From Eutrophobius brisbanensis (GTDB lineage: Bacteria; Pseudomonadota; Gammaproteobacteria; Eutrophobiales; Eutrophobiaceae), in NCBI GenBank assembly GCA_038131795.1, contig JAYPQE010000003.1:1364001-1428000 (forward strand): 64,000 nucleotides of DNA, read 5' to 3'. A program made the translations under genes and the position numbers. Positions 27,510 to 35,691 of the stretch are shown here, piece by piece (position 1 is the stretch's first letter; the number at the start of each line of letters is the position of its first letter). The notes beneath the pieces were generated by a model, which saw only the letters and a list, made by a program, of their open reading frames with translations, had not been told where the DNA came from and did no database searches.

Positions 27510-29252
27510 TTATTCCGTTGCCTGTCTGTCAGGCAAATACGGGTTATACGTATCATGTTGACCGCTGCCGATACGTTCCATTTCTTCCACTATGTGGGTA
27601 TAGGGGTCCTGGGCAAAGGCCTCGTAATTCCCCGGCGCATTAATGCCCGGGATCTCGGGGATCCAGTCGTGGGCCAGGACCTGGTCAGGGTCGCCATAGC
27701 GTGATGCCAGGGCACGAACCTGTGGTGTGTCCAGTGCCGCAGATCGGCCTTTATCTGTCAAAACTACCCATTTATCAGTACCACGTATTCTCACCTGCAT
27801 GGTGTTAAAGAATGTGTGCTGGTGAAAGGTGTGATACCTGGCAGGCAGTTTGTATTTCTTTTCAAACTCAATCAGGCTCGGCGCAGGGATCTTCATAGAA
27901 CCCTCGTCATGCCAGATCTGTGCACCAAACGCCCAGTGCATCACACCGTCTCTTTCTCGTTCCGGGGCGATGACCAAATTCCTCGGGTCCGGCCGGATGA
28001 CCTTGGGGTTGGTCCCAAGCGCAGTTTCGTAATGGTAAAAATAACCGGGTCTGTCGTAATGCGGCCAGGTGTGGTCATGGATACCCGGCATCTTCATCAA
28101 CGTGCGCAACAGTTCAGGGTAGTAGCCGTCTCCCTGGACCTCTTTCAGATATCCGTCTTCCCAGACCTGCACCATGCGTGAGTAATACCCACTGCTACTG
28201 GCATGGGCGGCCAGGGTACCGTTTAACAACACAATGGGGGCGGCCGGGATATATTCAGGGACACTGGCCGGGTAGTTCAACACATTCAGGCCATACCCGC
28301 CGTAGGCCTCCTGGGGAAACATGAAGAGGTGACCGCGCAGATAGACACCCCGCTCCCAGCGTTGGGCCTGGTCCTCGGTGAGGGTCCACCAGACATCAGT
28401 GCCTTCAGGATCGGTAATGCTGGCCTTGTCAGATGCGCCTAACGGTTCCATGGTAATCTCTTCAGACAACATCCACACATCGGCCGGGAATTCACGTGCG
28501 TCTGTCATGATCTCCCACTGGTTGTCAAAGCGGAACAGGCCCAGCCATTTTTCCTTGGGCTCAATATTCTCCCAGATGGCGCCACCGGTACCATAAAAAA
28601 TACCTTTAATATCTGGATTCTCAGCCAGGTACTTATTCACATAAATAATGACCGGGTTTTGCTGACTGGTGCCGCCGGGCTGGCTCAGCCGGCGATGCAC
28701 ATCCACCAGGTGTGTCGGCATATTGGCCTCTAGATCAGCCGGGTTACAAAGTTCGTGTAAATCAGGACGGGTTGTTTCCAGAAAATCATTGACCCTGAAG
28801 TGACCACAACCATTGTCCCAACCGCGGCTGTTGAGGGGCCCCAGGACACTAGTCACATAGTCGCGGTACTCAATGACCTGGTCGAAGGTAACCCCGAGGA
28901 TTTCGTAGTCGTGCCAGAGGGTGACTTCAACACCTCTCTCTTCCACGGCCTTGACGATGGCCTCAAGGAACAGGTCACGATTTTTATCGTAGGCAAAATT
29001 CCGGGTGGAGGTAATGAGGATAATCTTCTCCCCCTCATTGGCAATCCCCAGGCCATGTCCCAGGAAGGCATTTTCATTACGGGCCGCTTCACGGGCAAAA
29101 GGCATGATGTCATCAATGGAATTGATCTCGACAAAATTCGGATAACTGGGGGCCGGGTAATCTGACCCAACATCAATCTGTGCCACCACCGGGGCGGTGA
29201 AGACCAGTAACATTTGTAATGATATGAATAACGCTATTAGCTTATTTACCAT
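27510..29252 (-). CDS. Tandem exported family, copy 7
   Basis: 580 residues; signal peptide about 5-24 (FISLQMLLVFTAPVVAQ), ribosome site GGAGGGG before the ATG. Closest relative is copy 6, with long stretches identical around GTGGAIWENIEPKEKWLGLF and MLSEEITMEPLGASDKASIT. Landmarks kept: TDPEGTDVWW, FPQEAYGGYGLN, HYETALGTNP, RDGVMHWAFGAQIWHDE, FHQHTFFNT, VLTDKGR. Cysteines in GWDNGCGHF and ELCNPA are kept. It has its own terminator. Function as inferred for copy 1. Confidence 0.7.
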   Translation of the reverse strand: MVNKLIALFISLQMLLVFTAPVVAQIDVGSDYPAPSYPNFVEINSIDDIMPFAREAARNENAFLGHGLGIANEGEKIILITSTRNFAYDKNRDLFLEAIVKAVEERGVEVTLWHDYEILGVTFDQVIEYRDYVTSVLGPLNSRGWDNGCGHFRVNDFLETTRPDLHELCNPADLEANMPTHLVDVHRRLSQPGGTSQQNPVIIYVNKYLAENPDIKGIFYGTGGAIWENIEPKEKWLGLFRFDNQWEIMTDAREFPADVWMLSEEITMEPLGASDKASITDPEGTDVWWTLTEDQAQRWERGVYLRGHLFMFPQEAYGGYGLNVLNYPASVPEYIPAAPIVLLNGTLAAHASSSGYYSRMVQVWEDGYLKEVQGDGYYPELLRTLMKMPGIHDHTWPHYDRPGYFYHYETALGTNPKVIRPDPRNLVIAPERERDGVMHWAFGAQIWHDEGSMKIPAPSLIEFEKKYKLPARYHTFHQHTFFNTMQVRIRGTDKWVVLTDKGRSAALDTPQVRALASRYGDPDQVLAHDWIPEIPGINAPGNYEAFAQDPYTHIVEEMERIGSGQHDTYNPYLPDRQATE

Positions 29253-29308
29253 GGTCCCCTCCCAAATTATTTTTGTGCCCTGTACTACTTTAATTATTCA
29301 TTATCAGG

Positions 29309-29796
29309 TCACTGGGGTGGCCTGATATAGGGGTGATAGGTCTCAAACTCTCCTGATACCACCCCTTCCATGTATTCTGTCTTATATTTATATGGGTCCT
29401 GTGCGTAGGTCTCATAATTGCCCGGTGAATTGACCCCGGGTATGCTTGGGATCCAGTCAGTAGACAGGACGTCGTCAGGATCGCCATAGCGTGACGCCAG
29501 CGCCCTGATCTGCGGACTGTCCAAAGATGTGGCGCGCCCCTTGTCTAATAACATCACCCATTTTTCTGTACCCCGGATCCGCACCTGCATGGTATTGAAG
29601 TAGGTGCGGGTATGAAAGGTATGATACTTTGCGGGCAATTTGTATTTCTCTTCGAATGCAAGATAACTGGGGGCGGGATAAGGACCTTCAACAGATTGCT
29701 GGGCAAAGACATTAACGATGAAAAAAAACCTGAGATTACAGCTGCATACTTCGTGCATGAAAGAAATTTAGATACTGCAGATCGTAAAAAGCCCAT
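29309..29796 (-). pseudogene. Tandem exported family, copy 8, internally deleted
   Basis: Only the signal peptide and the last 120 or so residues of the family remain. The text runs GPYPAPSY directly into LAFEEKYKLPAKYHTF, skipping about 420 residues; copy 6 contains both YPEPSYPNF near its start and IPAPSYLEFEKKYKLPA inside, so a deletion between PAPSY-coding short repeats explains the join. The N-terminal signal reads well from the ATG at 29796 only if the frame shifts in the run of eight A (29721-29728). The HxH motif is HTR. Metal-site glutamates and the first histidine are gone, so an active enzyme is unlikely. Confidence 0.75.
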
Positions 29797-29837
29797 TAAT
29801 CTATGTCCCACCCAAAAAATTCTTAAACTTCAGAGAA

Positions 29838-29871
29838 ATAACCCCGCTCGTCCTGAGCGGGGTTATCTTTT
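29838..29871. terminator. Strong hairpin terminator, bidirectional form
   Basis: ATAACCCCGCTC (29838-29849) pairs perfectly with GAGCGGGGTTAT (29855-29866), loop GTCCT, followed on the plus strand by CTTTTT. It lies 22 bases past the stop codon of the minus-strand TonB receptor and before the array, so it likely ends the receptor transcript; the minus-strand exit reads TTCTC, a weaker U-tract. Confidence 0.7.
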
Positions 29872-29892
29872 TGTTACTAACTAGAACTACTT

Positions 29893-32439
29893 TTAATCAA
29901 ACATCACTCTGCCTTGTACACCGTAGGTGATAAAGCTTGTTGGCCCTAATGCGGTGGACTCACCGTTGGAGTTAAAATCAGCCTCCGGATGATAGGTCTG
30001 CTTGGGCTCACCCAGGTTTCTGCCATAGGCAGAGACCTGCCAGCTGCCGTCCTGGGGTCCGAAGTTCAGGGTCAGACTGACGTTCTCTGTCTGATCCCAC
30101 TGCAAGGTCTTATCAAAACTCTCAAAATATCCATCGGTAAACTGGATATTGGTGATAAGAGAAGCCTCGTAGGAATCCATCACCGGCAGGGTATAGGTGG
30201 TCATGACATTGAAGTCCCAGTCCGGGGTAAACAAGGCTTTTTCACCACTCCGGTCGATCAAACCACCGACACAATTGGGGCTAAGCGCCCTTTCTTCCAG
30301 GGTACACCTGTCGCCTGGATAGGAGACTACCTCACCGTCCATAATGGCACCGGAATAGGAGATACGGAATCGCTCGGTGGCAAGGATATCACCGTTGAAC
30401 TCGATACCTCTCACACGCTGTTTACCCAGGTTGGTGGTACGGGAACGTCCCTCGGCTTCGTCAAAGGCAGACCTCTGTAAGTCCTTGACAGTCGTCCAGA
30501 ACAGGGTGCCGTTAAAGGTCATGCGGCCGTCCCAGAAGGTACCCTTGGCGCCCAGTTCCCAGTTTTTGGCAAATTCAGGCGCGAAGGCAAAGTCAGCCTG
30601 GCCAACCACGGAGACCACGGAGGTATCAAAGGAACCGGCCTTGAAGGCCTCGGCATACTTTGCATACAAAGAAACATCGTCGGTAACGTTGTATCTTAAG
30701 ACCACCTGTGGGTCAAAGTTGGTAATGGAATTGCTGTCGCAGTTGTCCTTGTAGGCCGCCGCATCACCGCCACAACCGGCACCGATTCCACCAGTATTGA
30801 TGAGGGTACCGCGGGCCAGGGTATCATATACGCTCTTACCCTTATGAAAGGCGGTTATACCTGTTATCCTTGCGCCATCAACCAGGTCAGCCACGTCCGA
30901 TGAACCATTTTCATCGATGAATTCGGCGGTCCATTCCGTATGCCGGGCCGTATTTTTCACATTGGAGACACGGGCACCGATATCGATAGCGGCACGGTCA
31001 TCCATGAAATTGAAGGTCACGGTACCGAAGGCCGTCAACCAGGTGCTGTCCTGGTAAGCATTTGTACGCCGCGGTCCGGGTAATACCCGTGTATCCCAAG
31101 CGGCATGTATGAACATGGCGCCCTGGTCACGGTGGTTCCACTGACCGTACACACCGGCCATCCACTCGATCTGGCCACCGGATGGTGAAGTCAACCTGAA
31201 CTCCTGGCTGATCTGTTTGAGAAAATCAAACCGGGACAACGGTGCAGTCATAAACGGCTGTGCAGCAGAAAATTCCTGCATGTAATCGTTGTTACTTTCC
31301 ACATAAGCCGTGGTAGATTCCAATGCTATATCATTATTGAATACATATTCGATCTTTGTGGCGGCATTCCAGCCATCGAGATTATAGAATTCCCCGTTCA
31401 CAGTTCTGATCACGTCCTCCGGCAGGTCGTTACGCCCTGCCAGTGGCGTTAAATCAACAATATTACCAGACGGGCTACGACCCACACCGAAGGATTCATC
31501 AGCATTGATGGGGTTGACAATAAAATTACCGCCTGACTTTTTCACGGCAATGTTATCTAGCCTGTGTTCATACGGGTATTTAGGTACAACCCCAGTAAGT
31601 GCTTCCAGCCCCTCGTTAAGCAAACGGTCCAGTCCCGCACCTGAAGTACCGCCACCAAATGCCTGTTCTGCCCGGAGTTCATTTTCCACGTCGGAAATTT
31701 CAAGACGGGAGGTAATGGTCAGGTTCTCCATCGGTGTCCAGATGGAGCTCAGACGGGCTGCCATATTTCTACCGGCAGGAAACTTCTCACCGGTAATGAA
31801 GTCTTTTGAATAACCTTCTGTCCTGTCGTATTTGCCTGCAACACGTACGGCAAAGTTATCGGTCAAGGGCATGCCATAGGCCGCTTCCGTTGTCAGCACA
31901 CCGTTATTCCCGGCCTCACCGAGGATATAGCCATTGGCATTGTCCAGGTTGGCCTTGCGGGTGGTGATACTGATGGCACCGGCGGTGGCGTTCTGACCAA
32001 AGAACACCGGCTGCGGGCCACGCAGGACCTCAACACGCTCGATATCAAAGAAGGCACTGTGCAGCTGTGAACGGCGGCCGAAGATAATGCCGTCGGTAAA
32101 GATGGGTACAGCCGTCTCGTACGCCAGTACCGTACCGCTGGTACCGACACCTCGTACCTGCATGTTTTCTTCGTTACCGGAACGGTCCGCATCGATACGC
32201 AGTGACGGTACAAAACCACTCATCATGGCCAGGTTACGAAAACCCTGGTTCTCGAGCTCCTCACCACTGGTGACATCGATAGAGATGGGCACCTCCTGCA
32301 GTGACTGTTCACGCCTCTGGGCGGTCACGACCACTTCTTCGAGCACCTGTGCCTGGACCGGAAGGCCCTGGGCAAGCATGAGCGCGAAGAGCGATAGCTT
32401 CCCAAATTTGTTATTAATTAAAAAATTAGAGTATTTCAT
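29893..32439 (-). CDS. TonB-dependent receptor
   Basis: 848 residues from the ATG at 32439 (GGGGG upstream). Signal peptide ends at PVQAQ, followed at once by VLEEVVVTAQRREQSLQEVP, a TonB-box/plug start typical of gammaproteobacterial and sphingomonad receptors. The plug shows MQVRGVGTSG, IERVEVLRGPQPVFFGQNAT and AGAISITTRK; the barrel runs to a C-terminal GVQGRVMFD. There is no N-terminal STN signalling domain between signal peptide and plug. It sits downstream of a FecR-like and a sigma factor gene. Substrate unknown; aromatic compounds or oligomers are plausible from context. Confidence 0.88.
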   Translation of the reverse strand: MKYSNFLINNKFGKLSLFALMLAQGLPVQAQVLEEVVVTAQRREQSLQEVPISIDVTSGEELENQGFRNLAMMSGFVPSLRIDADRSGNEENMQVRGVGTSGTVLAYETAVPIFTDGIIFGRRSQLHSAFFDIERVEVLRGPQPVFFGQNATAGAISITTRKANLDNANGYILGEAGNNGVLTTEAAYGMPLTDNFAVRVAGKYDRTEGYSKDFITGEKFPAGRNMAARLSSIWTPMENLTITSRLEISDVENELRAEQAFGGGTSGAGLDRLLNEGLEALTGVVPKYPYEHRLDNIAVKKSGGNFIVNPINADESFGVGRSPSGNIVDLTPLAGRNDLPEDVIRTVNGEFYNLDGWNAATKIEYVFNNDIALESTTAYVESNNDYMQEFSAAQPFMTAPLSRFDFLKQISQEFRLTSPSGGQIEWMAGVYGQWNHRDQGAMFIHAAWDTRVLPGPRRTNAYQDSTWLTAFGTVTFNFMDDRAAIDIGARVSNVKNTARHTEWTAEFIDENGSSDVADLVDGARITGITAFHKGKSVYDTLARGTLINTGGIGAGCGGDAAAYKDNCDSNSITNFDPQVVLRYNVTDDVSLYAKYAEAFKAGSFDTSVVSVVGQADFAFAPEFAKNWELGAKGTFWDGRMTFNGTLFWTTVKDLQRSAFDEAEGRSRTTNLGKQRVRGIEFNGDILATERFRISYSGAIMDGEVVSYPGDRCTLEERALSPNCVGGLIDRSGEKALFTPDWDFNVMTTYTLPVMDSYEASLITNIQFTDGYFESFDKTLQWDQTENVSLTLNFGPQDGSWQVSAYGRNLGEPKQTYHPEADFNSNGESTALGPTSFITYGVQGRVMFD

Positions 32440-32794
32440 CAAACAACCCCCATATAAATAAACAAATAAAAGTTAATAAAAAGGTAAATTTGCGCGCATT
32501 AAAGCACTTAGATATAAGACCTTACGTCGTGCAAAAACCACTAAAATAAAGCATATCTATTTCACGATTATACATAATTAATTATAAGTTATTAATATTA
32601 TTATCATTTTTCCCTCCAACTTATGCAAAATATTGCATTTTTTTGTTGTAAAAATATTGAAAATCAAATTTATTGACCGAAGTGATTTAAATAATGGTCT
32701 TTGCGGACTTGAAACCTGGGCAGTTGGAAAAATATTAACCTGTCGGCAATGGAAGGGATAAAACAGGACAGCTTGAATTGCTTAGAAATTCTGT
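32440..32794. other. AT-rich gap with one inverted repeat
   Basis: 355 bases between the TonB receptor and the FecR-like gene, very AT-rich. ATGCAA (32623-32628) and TTGCAT (32633-32638) form a perfect inverted repeat followed by seven T on the plus strand. The gap must hold the receptor's promoter if it is not read through from the sigma gene, but I cannot place a -10/-35 pair with confidence. Confidence 0.4.
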
Positions 32795-33451
32795 CTACAA
32801 CTGGCGTAGTTCTTCGTTACTTAAATAGACCCGGTCATCGCTGGAAAAATATACTGAGATTAGATATTGATTTTGCAGATGCTGAAATAATGTTTGCAGG
32901 TTGGCTGAACTAAATTCCTGGTTAAGTCTTAAATCTTTTATCTCTTCATCAGAAATAACAATTTTATTTTTCAGCTCCCGGTTTAATTCATCAATGATTG
33001 CCTCCAGGGTCTGCGTATCATCCTTTGCTACATCTAACCCGATATCAGTAGTCGGTTGAGCAGGCACCTGAATTAAAGTGGCATCAACATCTGTGCTTTC
33101 TCCCCGAAAGGATGAGTGATTAATTAATATAAATCCGGTAAGGCTGATGATGATGCCTGCTACAAAGGCATAGGCCAGCTGACTCGGCCTGGCATTTGAT
33201 GTTCTGGAAACATCAGGCTTCTCAAGCTCTATAACATTGGCCAGATCTGCAAAAAAGTCATACTTCCCCCAGACATAACATAGGTTAAAAAATTCCTGTT
33301 TATGCAGGTTACTGGCATTTAACCATTTAACAAATTCCTGCTCTTTATCCCTGGGTAGTGGTCCACCGTCTAACTGGACTATCCAGTGTGCCGCTGCTTC
33401 CCGGATCTTTTCCTTTTGAGGAAATGTGATAATTGTTGCTGAATCTTTCAT
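32795..33451 (-). CDS. Shortened FecR-like anti-sigma factor
   Basis: 218 residues, about 100 fewer than typical FecR. The cytoplasmic N-terminal part has the FecR/DUF4880 pattern (AAHWIVQLDGGPLPRDKEQE, then FVKWLNASNLHKQEF). One transmembrane helix lies at about 112-132 (AYAFVAGIIISLTGFILI). The periplasmic FecR beta domain is missing: after a short linker comes a domain reading LEAIIDELNRELKNKIVIS to the end, which resembles the STN/DUF4974 fold. It ends the sigma gene's operon (24-base gap) and would hold the sigma factor at the membrane until a signal arrives. Confidence 0.65.
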   Translation of the reverse strand: MKDSATIITFPQKEKIREAAAHWIVQLDGGPLPRDKEQEFVKWLNASNLHKQEFFNLCYVWGKYDFFADLANVIELEKPDVSRTSNARPSQLAYAFVAGIIISLTGFILINHSSFRGESTDVDATLIQVPAQPTTDIGLDVAKDDTQTLEAIIDELNRELKNKIVISDEEIKDLRLNQEFSSANLQTLFQHLQNQYLISVYFSSDDRVYLSNEELRQL

Positions 33452-33475
33452 AAGTTATCTAAATGTTTTCCATCA

Positions 33476-34024
33476 TCAATATAACTTTACATTATGTTTA
33501 TGAAAATATTGATGGCACTTCGACAGTGCAATGGCCAACTGGTTCTCCACAGTACTTTTCGCAATATTCATTGTGGTTGCGATTTCTTCATGTGAATAAC
33601 CATGTATCTTTCTGAGAATAAATATTTTCCTGCATTTAGTGGGAAGAGTTTCAACGGCCTTAATAAAATGCAATAGCGATTGTTCTGATACTGCTTCATC
33701 TTCTGATGAGATTTCATTAATCAGGCCATCCACCTGAAACTGGTCATCGTTAGTATCAACCAGCTGATCCACCAATTTAGTAGAGTTCCTGTCCAGATGT
33801 TTCAATGCGAGGTTTCTGGCGGTCTTGAACATATATGCCTTGGGGTAAGAAAGTTTTTTTCCCTCTTTCTGGGAGAGGTAGACACGAATATAGGTTTCAT
33901 TCACAACGTCTTCCAGATCCTGGGGTTGTTGCAAATACCTGCTCAGGAACTGGCTTAACTGCGACTTGTGTTTAAGAAACACTGCCGTGAATTTATCATT
34001 ATCCGGATCAGACAATCTTTCCAC
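33476..34024 (-). CDS. ECF-type RNA polymerase sigma factor, FecI-like
   Basis: 182 residues. Region 2 is visible as LEDVVNETYIRVYLSQ and YPKAYMFKTARNLALKHLDR; region 4 as ALPT-type text (VETLPTKCRKIFILRKIHG) and a helix-turn-helix EEIATTMNIAKSTVENQLA. The start codon appears to be GTG at 34024. The pair with the FecR-like gene and a TonB receptor downstream is the Fec-type signalling arrangement, in which substrate at the receptor frees the sigma factor. It likely drives the receptor and possibly the array. Confidence 0.82.
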   Translation of the reverse strand: MERLSDPDNDKFTAVFLKHKSQLSQFLSRYLQQPQDLEDVVNETYIRVYLSQKEGKKLSYPKAYMFKTARNLALKHLDRNSTKLVDQLVDTNDDQFQVDGLINEISSEDEAVSEQSLLHFIKAVETLPTKCRKIFILRKIHGYSHEEIATTMNIAKSTVENQLAIALSKCHQYFHKHNVKLY

Positions 34025-34121
34025 CGTTGGTTTTTTATTGGTTTGTTATGCTTAAGCTTGTTACGCTTGGCTTATATTACATGTATGTAATCCTATACCA
34101 TGTAAGTTGTAAATTGTGTCT

Positions 34122-34142
34122 TTGTCAAATTAATTTTGACAA
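34122..34142. promoter_or_regulatory. Inverted repeat in the sigma/hydrolase divergent gap
   Basis: TTGTCAAA (34122-34129) and TTTGACAA (34135-34142) are perfect 8-base arms with a 5-base spacer. The right arm contains TTGACA (34136-34141), with TATAAA at 34162-34167; the 20-base spacing is long for a standard promoter. The position between divergent operons suggests an operator or paired -35 elements. Confidence 0.4.
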
Positions 34143-34233
34143 CACATTGGTGGTAAAACCCTATAAAATGGTTTAAATAATAATAATTCAATAGAAATAA
34201 CATATAAAATTCATGTTCGGGGGACACACGGTA

Positions 34234-35670
34234 ATGCTTCATACGTTATTCATCCATGCTAGAAAACCTGGCACTTTGTTTTTGGTTTGTGTCTTATATG
34301 CTGCACTGGGATCTGCATCATCCCATCTGGACCCGGTGAATTTTCAAGAACATAAAGGCACACTGCCCGACGGGACCCTGTACCTTATGCAAATTCCGGA
34401 AGAATGGAATGGCATCCTGATACGTGACCTGGATTTTGCCAGCAATGTTAATGGTATATATTCTTCGCGTTACAGCACATTACTGAATAACCACTACGCC
34501 ATTATTGGCACCGCCAGACATAAAATGCGTACCTACCAGTATGACCCGGCCAGGGAGATACAAAACCTCAACTTAACCCTGGATATGTTTATTGAAAAAT
34601 ATAAACAACCTGAAAAAACCATACAGTTCGGATGCTCCGGTGGTGGCCACGTATCCCTCGCTGCGGCGGAGGCCTTTGCCGATAGGATAGATGGATCCGT
34701 GGCCCTGGCGGCACACACACCTGTGTGGTTAATGAACACATTTTTAGATGGCTGGTTTGTACTGAAGGCATTAATTGGAGACTATTACACAGCGTCAGGA
34801 TATGGCCCCATATCTGATCTCAAGATTGTCGATTTTTCAAATAATCACAACAGGATTACCGGTGGTGCCGAGATACAGGGCCCGCTGGTACAGGCATGGC
34901 GAAATGCCATCACGGCAGCCTATAATTCAGACGAAGGCCGGGCACGATTAATGCTGGCCTTTGCCATTGGTCAATGGGGCCCCTGGCTGGCAGACAGTAT
35001 TGCAATCCCGGATCTTACTAATACTGACAGCCTGCTGGAGGCCGTTTACCAATCCGCCATGAGGCTGGCTGCCAGCCCCGGAGGGGCCGCCAGGTTAATG
35101 TTTGAGAACGCGGCCTATGGTCAACAATTGTCAGGCAACACAGGAATTGATTACGGCAAACTGTTTGAGAATGCCAACCCGGCCATGAAGCGTGCCGTTG
35201 AGGCACTCTATTCAAGATCAAATGCAAATCTTAAAGATGATATATCGAAAGTTAATGCCTCTGATCGGATTCAGGTGTCTGATTACGCCCTTGAATTCTG
35301 GTCTGCATCGGGCAGGACCGTCACTGGTGATTTAAAGAAGCCCACCGTGAGGATGCATATACTGGGTGATCACCTTGTACCCGTGTCACTGTTAAAAGGT
35401 TACGAAAAACTGGTAGATAAAAAAAATACCAACCACCTGTACAGACCTATGTACGTTAAGGCAACGGGGCACTGCGATTTTTTGCCTGAAGAGACACTGC
35501 TTGGCGTTGAGGTATTACTTGAACGGATCAATTCCGGTAATTGGCCAGACACAACAGCAAATGCTTTAAACAAAAAAATTCAATCTATATCACCCAATGT
35601 AGATACCCGATTCATGCCACCTGAGGATTGGGAAGTAAAAGAATATAATCGAACATGGTCACCAAACTAA
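34234..35670 (+). CDS. Exported alpha/beta hydrolase
   Basis: 478 residues from the ATG at 34234, chosen because GGGGGA lies about nine bases before it; the frame opens at 34213. A hydrophobic N-terminus (TLFLVCVLYAALGSASS) indicates export. Nucleophile elbow FGCSGGGHV (serine), followed by HTPVWLMNTFLDGWF; ILGDHLVP supplies a late acidic residue and ATGHCDF the histidine. A paralogue at 53442-54869 shares all these. It starts an operon with a GMC oxidoreductase and electron carriers, so it may free an alcohol from an ester for oxidation. No named family recognised beyond the fold. Confidence 0.72.
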   Translation: MLHTLFIHARKPGTLFLVCVLYAALGSASSHLDPVNFQEHKGTLPDGTLYLMQIPEEWNGILIRDLDFASNVNGIYSSRYSTLLNNHYAIIGTARHKMRTYQYDPAREIQNLNLTLDMFIEKYKQPEKTIQFGCSGGGHVSLAAAEAFADRIDGSVALAAHTPVWLMNTFLDGWFVLKALIGDYYTASGYGPISDLKIVDFSNNHNRITGGAEIQGPLVQAWRNAITAAYNSDEGRARLMLAFAIGQWGPWLADSIAIPDLTNTDSLLEAVYQSAMRLAASPGGAARLMFENAAYGQQLSGNTGIDYGKLFENANPAMKRAVEALYSRSNANLKDDISKVNASDRIQVSDYALEFWSASGRTVTGDLKKPTVRMHILGDHLVPVSLLKGYEKLVDKKNTNHLYRPMYVKATGHCDFLPEETLLGVEVLLERINSGNWPDTTANALNKKIQSISPNVDTRFMPPEDWEVKEYNRTWSPN

Positions 35671-35691
35671 TCTTATTAACAGGTAAATAAT

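Noticed and set aside
16709..29796. Tandem array as a CRISPR or DNA-level repeat
   Set aside because: The repeat units are whole diverged genes with different third-base use, not short identical repeats with spacers.
32623..32638. ATGCAA/TTGCAT hairpin as terminator of a plus-strand gene
   Set aside because: There is no plus-strand gene upstream; it is kept only as an inverted repeat in the gap.
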